Assembly (NCBI GenBank): GCA_013400155.1
Contig: VXBM01001567.1
Span: forward strand, 17,356-81,355
Reading direction: 5' to 3'
Length of the DNA stretch: 64,000 bases
From: Helopsaltes ochotensis
Lineage: Eukaryota; Chordata; Aves; Passeriformes; Locustellidae
Program-made: the position numbers and the translations under genes
Notes under the pieces: generated by a model
What the model was told of the DNA's origin: nothing
The model's database searches: none
What the model saw: only the letters and a program-made list of their open reading frames with translations
In this document: positions 36,501-42,719 of the stretch, in pieces
Layout: each line of letters starts with the position of its first letter
Position numbering within the stretch: the stretch's first letter is position 1

Positions 36501-39500
36501 TTGGAACAGTCTTGCACAAGACAGTTTTGCTTCTGTAAGGAACACAGAACCATTCCCCTTGTGCTGCCCCTTTTCTGCCTCACATATGTGAAAGAATTGA
36601 TTGACAGCTCCTGTAAATTTGGCTATAGAAATACTGACACACTGCAATATGAAGGCAGAGAAGCCTCTTGCTCAAAGCTACATCCCAATCTGATTCTTTT
36701 CCTGGTCTTGAGAGGACCGCTATCTGGCTGTCAGTAATCTTCATCCATCCTCTTTTCCCATCCCCTCACTCCATCCAACCTACCTGCACTCTCCTCAGTG
36801 CAGGTATAGATAGAGCCACCTCCTTCTTGAGCCCTTAAGGCTTGCGCCTCCCTCCACTCCTGAGATGGAGAAGGTGAATATTTCAACAACTCCCAAAATG
36901 ACCGCCTTCAGATCTCTGCCAAGAGCAGCAGCAGACCTCAGGCCACCCCCACGGGGCTGGGGTGGCTGAGGGCTCTGGGTTTTGCGGCTTTGGGGATGCC
37001 TGCACCTGTGGGCAGGTACAGAGGCAGACGTGCCCAGGCACTCTGGCTCCGCACAGACGCTCTGGTAAATCCGCAGACTGTACGGGTGGAAATGTGCTCT
37101 TATAGACAACACGCCTTCGAGACCAACACTTAGAAATTCAGATCAGTAACATACACCATCTTCAACAACATTCATCTCAAGGAATCCCCATAAAATTATA
37201 GGAGTTCCTTGGATAGCAGTGAACATCAGGACTGAAAAGCAGGTTATGCTTGGCAAGAGAAATTCCACAAACATCAAAATGTTTTTCAGAATCATTTAAA
37301 CACACTTAGAGAAAAACTCTGTCTGTGCGTGCACTTAGTGGAGCTTAAAAAGTTCCAGGAATTTTTTAAAATCCCAATGCTTTGCTTAGTCACTTTTAGA
37401 TTCAAAGAGATGAGGGAAACAAACCCCCAAAATATGCATCATTAAAGAAGATTAGAATTCTAATGAGATACTTCTAACCAAGTTTTATGGGAGCAGTAAA
37501 AACAATGTTCTAAGGCAGAACCTCTTACAGTCACTCTCATTTTATGCCAGTAACTATTCCCCCGGTGACTTTACCCATTCCTGCACAGTAAGAAGGGAGA
37601 GGTGCAATAAGAATACACAGCAATTAACGATAAGGAATGCTCCGGAGCACACTGACTGTGTTTGCTCCCTGGTTTTATTTTAGCACGAGCCTCCCGGGTT
37701 TCATCTTTCTGCCTGTACTGAGTAACATCTATTACCAGTTTTTCTCAAGGAGAAGGAAGATTTTGACCTCACCGTCATACAGGTCTCGTGTCCTGTGACT
37801 AAAGCAAAGCACAAAGTGTCCAATCACACAAAGATAAAGGAACATCAGCTTCTGAAAAGAAAATAAAACCTTACCTTACCCTTCACCGCAAAGCCAAACT
37901 TGCAATCCATTGTGCCTAAGCATCCCAAAATTTCCATACCAAATCCCAGAGCCATTTTACAGACCTCCCATTTGCCTTCTAGTGTTTTATTTCACAAAGA
38001 AAGGCTCACACTTCTTCTGACTCTACAAGAAATGTAGCAAGGCTTTAGCAAAGAGCTGCTAGAGATAATGACTCACATCATAGACAGCTAAGAAGAAGTG
38101 CCTGTGGGTGAAAAAAGGAGTTAAAAATTATACCTCAAACCCCACCTCCAGTGTCTCCACCTTCCTTTACCATGTTGTGTTCTAATACAGGGTAACAAGA
38201 TGGATTTCTTTTGTATTCTTGCTCTCTTGGAAGTCTCCCAGAGCATAAGGAATATTTTAATCTTCCAAAACAGATGGAAGTGTAAATACGGGCTTTTTTC
38301 ATCCCTGAGGCCATTTCTTTTGCAAAGGTTAAATGAATGCTCTAACAGAATATGCATACATCAGCCCCTGGAGCTGAGGGGCTGATGTATGCACAGATCT
38401 TCCTATGCCATTTCACACTCCCAAAATATCTTAACAAGTTCCAAAATCCAGCGGGGGTGGGGAAAGAGAGAGAGAACTCCATGACACCTGGCTTTTTGAA
38501 GAGAAAAGCTCAGCACAGTAGTTATGCCTTAAATATCTAACACCAAAACGTTTTCCTTAGATGATTTTATTGACAGACCCCCTTTTTCTTTTAAAGATAC
38601 CAGATTCAGGTACACTCCGATGACAGTAGATAGCAGGCAGGTGGGAAAGCTGAGGAGCTGAATGCAGAAGCTTCCTTTCTTCAAGTAACAAGAAACATTT
38701 TACGTTTCTATATTTGTACAAAGAAATTTTTCCACTGAGCAATTATCTGATGAGAAATATTTTTTACTATGACATTATAACCGTCATCAATTATTACCAA
38801 GTCCTCTTGTTAAGTAGACCAAGACCTCGAATAAGCAGCATTTCTCCATCTGCAGCTCCTGAAATATATGCCCAGTACATCCTAAAGAACATAACATGTA
38901 GAAATGGGTGAAACGCTGCTAATTTTGGTGAAGAACCTGAAAGGCTCATGTGCTCGGAAGCCACCAGGTACCGGTTCGCGGTGGAAGCTGTGCAAACTCT
39001 CTGGTGCCCTCTGCTGCCAGGCACAGTCCCGGACGAGATCAATGTAATGATTTATTTATGAAAGCAACTCCCTTCAAAGGATTTGTCTCCGCTCATCAGG
39101 GAAGCCAATCCAGTTCCAAGGCAGTGCTGGAGGAGATAGCTCCAGGGGTACAGCTAGCACCACAGGTTTTGCAATAGTTAAAACCAGATATATCATAACT
39201 CAAAGTGGACTAGAAACAGTGACAGCAGACTTAAAAGAATAGGTACAAGGTAAACATCTGCCATCTCTGTCACCTGCAAAGCCACAGCTACATGTGCTCC
39301 TCTCCCACCACAAACTACAGTGACAGGAACACGTGAATTAAAGAATTCAACCACATTTCAGGCAGCCTTGCTCACAACAGGAGTGTACAGCATGGCTTAC
39401 AGTCCTACCAGCAGCCTGGAGCCTGCCTTCGCCAGCTCCATCACAGATCCTGGACACATGAAATGAAACCAGAAAACGGCCTTTGCGGAAAAAAACCAGG

Positions 39501-41216
39501 TTAAAGCAATAAACCCAGAGGCAACTCATAACAAACTCTGATGCCATTAGTAGCACAGCTCCCTGACAATGAACAACATCTGCAATTTTTACTGAAAAGC
39601 ACTTCACATTTTCAACTTCCAGAAAGCCACAATTTTCACTTACTTCATGATTTAGAAGGCAAAATACAGTAGCTAAGGCACCCCATCAGCTGTACCATTA
39701 GGGGATACACACAATCTGAGTCCAGCCAGCGCTTGGATTCTTGTACGAAATTTATCAAGACAATTCAATTAAAAAGTTGGAAGGAAATTTTAAAAAAATA
39801 AATGTTAAACATGCAAGCTGCTATTAAATTCACAGAGCCCCACAACTACCTGGCAGCACTTTCCTGTCAGGGTGCTCTGCAGAGCAAGGTGGTTTCCTGA
39901 GTGTCCTAAGATAGCCTTACTTGCTATCAAAATGATTTCCTAAGTCAAAAAGAACCCCAAAAAAGCAAACTCAAAAGCATTGAGGTTTCTTTATTTTTAC
40001 AATCTTCAGAAGGCAAGTACAAGTTTCTCCAGTGCTCTACATCGGTAAGAGACTTTCCTTAGATTTAATCAAGAAGGAAATGGCTTTCAGACTCTGCAAG
40101 CCCACAGGCAGTGTTTTATAATGTAAAGTTGATTAAAAATGGTCAGGACAACCCACTGGGATGCAAAACACAATGTATGCCTTGTAGTTAATCTTTCACA
40201 GTTAGGCAGGAACACGGTAACTGTTTGAAGCCCTGCACAGCTCCACCACGCAGAGGCACAGGAGCTGCTGGGGCCGCAGCTCTGCAATACCAATGTGGTT
40301 TCAAATGACTCTACATTAACTCATTTGAAAGATTAAAACAAATTTAAGAACACATGTAGGGAATATGTTTTTAACCCTCCACTTTTATAGAAATCCTACT
40401 GACTTGAGATCAATTTCCTTAAAATATTTTAAGGGCAACTTCAATAGGAATCAGTACAAATTACACCTGGATTAAGCTTCATGCATTTTGAAAGATAAAA
40501 GTTATGTTGCTTATGGTCAGCATCGAAAACTATTCTTCAAAACAAGGCATTGGAGAAAGAAAATTAAAAAGCTTTGGCATACCACATTCCACACACAGCT
40601 ACCAAAGGAACGCTTGTTGCAAATTTCACCCCAAATACTAAAGTTGATTAAACTTTTAATTGCTGCTTTCATGTAGTTTTAAGCTAGATACACAAGTTAA
40701 TGAACAATTTGTAAGCATCATCAAAGAAATACAGGAAAACCCACAGGGAGGCTCATTTATACATTAAGAAATTAGTCATTTCAATAAAAGCTAAAACTGG
40801 ATACCACTAATTTCAAACTGATAAAACCCTTCTAAGTAGATTGGAACATTTGCAGTAGAGCATTTTGTCATGCTTAGGCTTAAGAGAGCAGGAACGTCAA
40901 CCTTCAGAAAAAGAAAATCACTGGCTTTGGGTTCATTTTAGCTTCAGCACCAGCTGTTACCTGGCTGGGTTCTGCAAGGCTGGGCTCTGGGCTGCTTCCT
41001 GCGCTGGCAAAGCAGGGGCAAGGAGAGGCAGGAGCAGCCAGAGCCGCACTCCCAGCTGTGCCAACGCACACCCGGCACCTGCGGGGCCTGCAGCCCCCGC
41101 GGGGCCCTGGATCGTGTTCCCAGGATCACACACAACACCCACCTGGCTCCAAAGATGTCCTTCTTCGCCAGATCAATGCCGGAAACCACCTTCACCCTGA
41201 GGATGCGAGACTCCTC
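377..41216 (-). CDS. NEDD4L: NEDD4L (NEDD4-2) HECT E3 ubiquitin ligase, 5' part, partial gene
   Basis: Spliced CDS on the minus strand: exons 41143-41216, 31823-31904, 29464-29502, 28075-28128, 11844-11894, 9824-9885, 9606-9708, 9244-9410, 8217-8349, 7529-7705, 6170-6244, (cassette 4627-4683), 1790-1921, 1207-1326 and 377-574. The joined frame is open throughout: 489 codons without the cassette, 508 with it, and every junction agrees in phase with GT/AG. The order C2, WW1, WW2, WW3 is that of NEDD4 ligases. The linker motifs RLRSCSV, RARSSTVTGG and [12 protein letters not shown] are those of NEDD4L, not of NEDD4. The family binds PPxY motifs of targets such as ENaC subunits through its WW domains and ubiquitinates them at the plasma membrane; SGK1, PKA or Akt phosphorylation recruits 14-3-3 and blocks it. 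WW4, the HECT domain and the canonical first coding exon lie outside the window. Confidence 0.97.
575..1206 (-). other. NEDD4L intron, 632 nt
   Basis: Intron between the RRPRSLSS exon and the WW3 exon, bounded by GTGAGC and CGCAG. I see no repeat or extra exon in it. Confidence 0.85.
1207..1326 (-). CDS. NEDD4L: NEDD4L exon: third SGK1/14-3-3 site (RRPRSLSS)
   Basis: A 120-nt, 40-codon exon encoding LAEDGMVGPGTSSSNHLSEP and then [20 protein letters not shown]. The acceptor is TGGCACAG|CTC and the donor GAG|GTGAGC, phase 0. RPRSLS at 1240-1257 is the third basophilic site (Ser448 in one human numbering), the principal 14-3-3 binding site with RLRSCS. The exon is unusually GC-rich compared with its introns. 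Confidence 0.95.
1327..1789 (-). other. NEDD4L intron, 463 nt
   Basis: Intron between the WW2 exon and the RRPRSLSS exon. I see nothing else in it. Confidence 0.85.
1790..1921 (-). CDS. NEDD4L: NEDD4L exon: WW domain 2
   Basis: A 132-nt, 44-codon exon encoding PSVAYVHTTPG, then WW2 at 1799-1888 ([30 protein letters not shown]) and IMQ. The donor is CAG|GTACCG, phase 0. The acceptor region reads CCCGAGCAG|CCT. Using GAG instead of CAG would add one Gln, but CAG is the better site and agrees with the human junction TPSVAYV. Both Trp residues and the YYV aromatic strand are intact. Confidence 0.97.
1922..4626 (-). other. NEDD4L intron, 2.7 kb
   Basis: Intron between the cassette exon and WW2. 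It is mostly AT-rich from 3540 to 4330, with a small imperfect direct repeat of GGTTAAAGGTTCAAT type near 3984-4024. I see no coding signal in it. Confidence 0.8.
4627..4683 (-). CDS. NEDD4L: NEDD4L cassette exon: second SGK1 site (RARSST)
   Basis: A 57-nt, 19-codon exon encoding NGPSRRARSSTVTGGEEPT, phase 0 at both ends, so inclusion or skipping keeps the frame. RARSST at 4651-4668 is the second RxRxxS/T site (Thr367 in one human numbering). The mammalian sequence reads RARSSTVTGGEEPTPSVAYV across the same junction, which also fixes the start of the next exon. The donor ACG|GTAATA lacks G at +5 and is weak. The acceptor is a tandem AACAGCAG that could add one Gln. Mammalian NEDD4L splices this exon alternatively. 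Confidence 0.92.
4684..6169 (-). other. NEDD4L intron, 1.5 kb
   Basis: Intron upstream of the cassette exon. Open frames at 4904-5415 on both strands have no recognisable homology and look like chance. I see no repeats. Confidence 0.8.
6170..6244 (-). CDS. NEDD4L: NEDD4L exon: first SGK1/14-3-3 site (RLRSCS)
   Basis: A 75-nt, 25-codon exon encoding QREPSSRLRSCSVTDTVAEQ and then SQLSL. The acceptor is CCCTGGCAG|CAA behind a 12-T tract, the donor CTG|GTAAGC, phase 0. RLRSCS at 6209-6226 is the RxRxxS site that in mammalian NEDD4L is phosphorylated by SGK1, PKA and Akt (Ser342 in one common numbering) and bound by 14-3-3. It is the main switch through which hormones inhibit the ligase. Confidence 0.94.
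6245..7528 (-). other. NEDD4L intron, 1.3 kb
   Basis: An AT-rich intron between the SEELSRRL and RLRSCS exons. It contains a 29-bp near-perfect palindrome at 7278-7306, about 220 bases into the intron from its donor. Confidence 0.85.
7278..7306. repeat. Inverted repeat, 14-bp arms with 1-base loop
   Basis: The left arm taacaatagcagag pairs perfectly with the right arm ctctgctattgtta around a single t. It lies in the intron 3' to the exon ending at 7529. Confidence 0.9.
7529..7705 (-). CDS. NEDD4L: NEDD4L exon: linker PWETISEE...RTSPQELSEELSRRL
   Basis: A 177-nt, 59-codon exon starting PWETISEEASASGDS, then LSLPPPPASPVSRTSPQEL, SEELSRRLQVTPDSNGEQ and LGSLI. The acceptor is TTGTTAG|CCT and the donor ATT|GTACGT, phase 0 at both ends. 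It matches the mammalian NEDD4L linker in order and length. The weak reading frame of this linker is explained by its Pro/Ser content; the exon boundaries are confirmed by phase. Confidence 0.94.
7706..8216 (-). other. NEDD4L intron, 511 nt
   Basis: Intron between the DVGSESDNN and PWETISEE exons. I see nothing notable in it. Confidence 0.8.
8217..8349 (-). CDS. NEDD4L: NEDD4L exon: WW1-WW2 linker (DVGSESDNNIRQINQEAAH...)
   Basis: A 133-nt exon encoding one completing base plus 44 codons: DVGSESDNNIRQINQEAAHR, a basic RFRSRRHISED and EPEPMESGDIPE. The acceptor is CCTGCAG|T and the donor GAG|GTATGC, phase 0. It is a linker without a folded domain. RSRRHIS is a basophilic phosphorylation motif. 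Confidence 0.96.
8557..8705 (-). mobile_element. CR1-type LINE 3' fragment
   Basis: The plus strand reads atcacagaacaccaggctgg, gaaggacctcagggatcat, and later cccaaccttgaacgtgtcca with cagcacttccttgg. These resemble the complement of the CR1 3' end as I know it. The fragment is diverged and short, with no reading frame left. Confidence 0.7.
8706..8742 (+). mobile_element. Small CR1 fragment in opposite orientation
   Basis: It begins acatggtttagcagtggcct and continues tggcagtgctgggttaa, the sense-strand CR1 3' motif. It abuts the inverted CR1 piece immediately to its left. Confidence 0.5.
9244..9410 (-). CDS. NEDD4L: NEDD4L exon: WW domain 1
   Basis: A 167-nt exon that starts HGWDVVDS, runs through a PPPPLPP stretch, and encodes the whole of WW1 at 9252-9341 ([28 protein letters not shown]). 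Both signature Trp residues and the Tyr-Tyr pair of the PPxY groove are present. The acceptor is TTCTTAAG|CAT and the donor CTCGT|GTAAGC (phase 2). The codon split across the junction becomes GTT (Val), where I recall Met in mammals (SLMDV versus SLVDV). Confidence 0.97.
9606..9708 (-). CDS. NEDD4L: NEDD4L exon: C2 C-terminal strand and acidic linker
   Basis: A 103-nt exon. It completes Ser (AG|C), then encodes [20 protein letters not shown] followed by an acidic stretch GQEEENSDQRDDSE, 34 codons in all. The acceptor is CTTGTAG|C and the donor GAG|GTAAGG, phase 0. [12 protein letters not shown] is the last C2 strand; the acidic run begins the linker to WW1. Confidence 0.97.
9824..9885 (-). 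CDS. NEDD4L: NEDD4L exon: end of C2 ([20 protein letters not shown])
   Basis: A 62-nt exon encoding [20 protein letters not shown] plus two bases of Ser, with acceptor GCTTACAG|ACT and donor AGAAG|GTGAGA (phase 2). It carries the internal Met used as the start by mammalian C2-less NEDD4L isoforms ([10 protein letters not shown]). Confidence 0.96.
9868..9870 (-). promoter_or_regulatory. NEDD4L: Internal ATG, likely start of C2-less NEDD4L isoform
   Basis: The codon begins [10 protein letters not shown]. The upstream bases on the coding strand give A at -3 (ACC ATG) and G at +4, a strong initiation context. C2-less mammalian NEDD4L proteins are annotated to start at this Met. A transcript with a non-coding first exon, such as the one proposed at 45 kb, could use it. 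Confidence 0.55.
9886..11843 (-). other. NEDD4L intron, 2.0 kb
   Basis: Intron between the TRDDFLGQ and TEDPTMERP exons. It is AT-rich at 10970-11350. No repeat or exon is recognised. Confidence 0.8.
11844..11894 (-). CDS. NEDD4L: NEDD4L exon: C2 motif TRDDFLGQVDVPLSHLP (shared acceptor of both N-termini)
   Basis: A 51-nt, 17-codon exon encoding TRDDFLGQVDVPLSHLP, with acceptor TTGACAG|ACC, donor CCG|GTAAGC and phase 0 at both ends. DDFLGQ is the conserved C2 calcium-loop-3 and strand motif. Two upstream exons end in phase 0 and can join here: the C2 exon ending at 28075 and the long alternative exon ending at 23709. This is therefore the branch point between the two N-terminal architectures. 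Confidence 0.97.
21041..21115 (-). mobile_element. CR1 LINE 3' fragment
   Basis: The plus strand reads ggatgggctgggttgcaagg, gatcatctagttccaaccct and ttgccatgggcagggatacc, the classic complement of the CR1 3' region. It is about 75 bp, truncated at both ends. Confidence 0.8.
23353..23374. repeat. Perfect 22-bp palindrome
   Basis: The arms tgcacgaagag and ctcttcgtgca are exact reverse complements with no spacer. It lies 335 bases downstream (minus strand) of the donor of the long alternative exon. Confidence 0.92.
23709..24869 (-). CDS. NEDD4L: Alternative long first coding exon of NEDD4L (387 codons), paralogous to the NEDD4 long-isoform N-terminus
   Basis: An open frame of 387 codons starts at ATG 24869-24867 in a strong Kozak context (A at -3, G at +4). 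It ends at donor GCA|GTAAGT, phase 0, which matches the phase-0 TRDDFLGQ exon at 11894. The start MAHRLRFHFDSGRSNT resembles MAQSLRLHFAARRSNT of the long human NEDD4 isoform, and RSSSMQISLQ resembles its SSCLQISLQ segment (both from memory). That NEDD4 isoform also joins its unique part to TRDDFLGQ. The protein has no recognised domain. It is Ser/Arg/Pro-rich with several basophilic sites (KRSTSMF, RRWSLQHL, ERSTSYP, RSNSVERM) and a GTGGGGNFGF stretch. There is no ATG between the acceptor-like site at 24919 and the chosen start. The product would lack the first half of C2. What is inferred is that it is transcribed; the open frame, start and donor are seen directly. Confidence 0.85.
24870..25120 (-). 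promoter_or_regulatory. Putative promoter and 5' leader of the long NEDD4L isoform
   Basis: Just upstream of the long first exon, the transcribed strand has a CCAAT box (complement of ATTGG at 25051-25055, 182 bases before the ATG) and a CACGTG E-box at 25112-25117. An acceptor-like site (pyrimidine tract ending CTGGCAG, exon start 24919) suggests the ATG could instead follow a spliced non-coding leader. No TATA box or CpG island is obvious, so whether transcription starts here or further upstream is open. Confidence 0.35.
25584..25618. repeat. (TA)n microsatellite flanked by inverted repeat
   Basis: About eleven TA units are flanked by gcaacat on the left and atgttgc on the right. The whole tract is self-complementary and can fold as one long hairpin. 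Confidence 0.85.
28075..28128 (-). CDS. NEDD4L: NEDD4L exon: C2 motif VNPTNHRLLFEVFDENRL
   Basis: A 54-nt, 18-codon exon encoding VNPTNHRLLFEVFDENRL, phase 0 at both ends (acceptor TCTCACAG|GTA, donor CTG|GTGAGT). FEVFDENR is the C2 strand leading into calcium loop 3. The next C2 exon is 16.2 kb away; the alternative long first exon lies inside that intron. This is the last exon unique to the full-C2 isoform. Confidence 0.97.
28129..29463 (-). other. NEDD4L intron, 1.3 kb
   Basis: Intron between the NPKWNEE and NPTNHRL exons. I see no repeats or extra exons in it. Confidence 0.8.
29464..29502 (-). CDS. NEDD4L: NEDD4L exon: C2 motif TLNPKWNEEFYFR
   Basis: A 39-nt, 13-codon micro-exon encoding TLNPKWNEEFYFR, the NPKWNE signature of C2 domains. 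The acceptor is TTTTGCAG|ACA and the donor TTTAGA|GTAAGT; both boundaries are phase 0, so skipping it would keep the frame but delete a beta strand. The pattern is clear despite the length. Confidence 0.96.
29503..31822 (-). other. NEDD4L intron, 2.3 kb
   Basis: An AT-rich intron between the SDPYVKL and NPKWNEE exons, with poly-A runs near 29820 and 29898. I see nothing else I can name. Confidence 0.8.
31823..31904 (-). CDS. NEDD4L: NEDD4L exon: C2 core (DPYVKLSLYVADENREL...)
   Basis: An 82-nt exon. Its first base completes Ser (AG|T); it then reads DPYVKLSLYVADENREL and ends VQTKTIKK. The acceptor is TTTTGCAG|T and the donor AAAAAG|GTATGT, leaving phase 0. The SDPYV motif is the conserved C2 strand and loop that carries a calcium-coordinating Asp. 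The exon is separated from the previous one by a 9.2-kb intron. Confidence 0.97.
32336..32430 (+). mobile_element. CR1 LINE 3' end fragment
   Basis: It begins ccctgctccagtggaagctg and continues through gatggtctttaaggcccctt and ccaatgcaaaccattccatg, the CR1 3'-terminal motif in sense orientation, ending in a remnant of the terminal attctatg-type unit. Confidence 0.75.
34575..34643 (+). mobile_element. CR1 LINE 3' end fragment
   Basis: It reads ggccaggaactgggactcaa, tgatcctgatgggtccattc and caactcaacatattctatgg, a typical CR1 3' terminus in sense orientation. Confidence 0.8.
38353..38393. repeat. Perfect inverted repeat, 16-bp arms with 9-base loop
   Basis: The left arm tgcatacatcagcccc (38353-38368) and the right arm ggggctgatgtatgca (38378-38393) are exact complements around tggagctga. 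The hairpin is predicted to be very stable and lies deep in a 9.2-kb intron. Confidence 0.95.
41143..41216 (-). CDS. NEDD4L: NEDD4L exon: N-terminal C2 strand (EESRILRVKVVSG...)
   Basis: This 74-nt exon encodes EESRILRVKVVSGIDLAKKD and then IFGA plus two bases of the next Ser codon. The acceptor is CTGCAG before GAG (phase 0) and the donor is CCAG|GTGGGT (phase 2). It forms the first beta strands and the first calcium-loop region of the C2 domain, which targets the ligase to membranes. In mammals the preceding residues come from a short exon ending in ...SEDE (from memory). I could not find that exon in the 22.8 kb to the right, so the start codon of the C2 isoform is not in this window. An in-frame TTG just upstream lies in the intron and is not a start. 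Confidence 0.95.
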
Positions 41217-41755
41217 CTGCAGCAAAGAAGAAAGTGGGTTTAATGTTTATTCTGTAGGTCATTTGGAAGATCAACAAGAGGTTAGAAGATAGCAGGAATC
41301 TCTCCTAGGGAGGATTTGGAAAAGAACCGCCTCTTGGAAGGTTCTTATCTGAATCCAGCCAGGAGGAGTATTCGACTCCAGTCAGAGCTGTTAAGAGTTC
41401 AATAAAGGCAGAGTAAGAGTAGATAACAATAATAACATCATAGCAATAATAGTGTAACAATAATAGCAATAAAAGTGGAAGAGTATTTGCTGAACGGGGC
41501 CATTTCACATCCTGAGTGATCCATATGCCACAAATTCATTCTGCATTGACACTGAAGCTCTTCAAACACAAGGGAAATTATTCATAACATTTTAGTAATG
41601 AGAGATGTCTGTGATGTAAAAATCAAGGATGCACAGTTAAAAATAAATCCATAAAATGAAAGGTTTTAAGCCTGTCTCACCACCTTGGTGAATGCAGAGA
41701 GCTCAAAAGCAGCGTTCACTGACAGATGGCGAAGTCCTGCAGATGCACATCGCTG

Positions 41756-41800
41756 GAGCATCAGCCTGATGCTCAGTTTGTCACTTCATTACATGAAGTG
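41756..41800. repeat. Two adjacent hairpins
   Basis: The first is gagcatcag-c-ctgatgctc at 41756-41774 (9-bp arms, 1-base loop). The second is cacttcat-tac-atgaagtg at 41782-41800 (8-bp arms, 3-base loop). Seven bases separate them. Confidence 0.9.
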
Positions 41801-42686
41801 CCTGAGGAACATCAGTAAAAATGGCGGGTTTTACTTTATTTTTTTTCACCCTGTTTGAGCAACACAAAGAGGCCACCAAAATGAAACCTGGAAAGTCTTC
41901 TACAGAAACAGGTTCTGCAGTCCCCCATATCAGTGATACCTTCTCTCCTCTGATAAGCTCCCAGAGCTGCAAGATACTGCATTCAGTTACAGTAACTTGA
42001 GACTCTGTTCCTTGAAACCTGTTCAGAAAACAATGACACTTTCCCACAGGTTTCTCCTGGTCTGTTTGCTTTAGGCAGCTGAAAGCCAGACACAGCTTTG
42101 TCAGCTGTCTTGGCACAGACTTTTCCAACTGCGAGGAAGGTCAGGACGAGCCCCTAAGTAAAGCCATACCTGGGCAGCCCAGCTCCCCGTTCTGGAAGGA
42201 GGCACGGACGGGGGATCAGAAAACAACAGTCCCATTCAACCTGACTGCAGGGCAAGTTCCACCCTGGCACTGGGCTGCACTAAAACAACACTGAGACACA
42301 AATCCTTCCTGTAAACCTGGCGTTTGGTGTTCCCCCCAGCAGCACTTAACACTGCAAGGGAGTTTCTAATTAGGGAACAGCATTTTTTTCCCCAAGAGCC
42401 CAAAGGTTACCTCAGAGGTGAACAAAACAGCCCGTGAAAAAGAACCATTCAATGGACTCACATTAGCGGATACTGAAGTTTTTTTCCTACGTACTATGTG
42501 CCTGGTTTTCTAGAGTGGTTTTAATATACAAAAGGCAATGAACCTGCAAATTGTCATCAAGTGAATTCCTTCAATAAGAGAAGACAGCCTAGAAAACCCC
42601 AAGCAGACTGTTCAGACCTCACTGAAGCAGAACTAGAGGAGAAGTTGCAATAGCTGTTTCTATATTAACAATGCTACTCAGATTCT

Positions 42687-42719
42687 CTCTAGCAAAGTCC
42701 AGAATCAGCTTTGCTAGAG
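42687..42719. repeat. Inverted repeat, 11-bp arms with 11-base loop
   Basis: The arms are ctctagcaaag at 42687-42697 and ctttgctagag at 42709-42719. A second inverted pair (ctggagcatc at 42859-42868 and gatgctccag at 42899-42908) lies 140 bases further on. Confidence 0.88.

Larger units (their letters stand above)
31905..41142 (-). other. NEDD4L intron, 9.2 kb
   Basis: Intron between the two first C2 exons. It contains CR1 fragments at 32336-32430 and 34575-34643 and the 41-bp hairpin at 38353-38393. A direct repeat of gacagagagctgc occurs at about 35459 and 35488. No coding signal is recognised. Confidence 0.8.

Noticed and set aside
41217..41225. TTG-initiated extension of the first C2 exon (reading LQ before EESRIL)
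   Set aside because: The bases TTTGCTGCAG are a pyrimidine tract and acceptor; the exon begins at GAG 41216.
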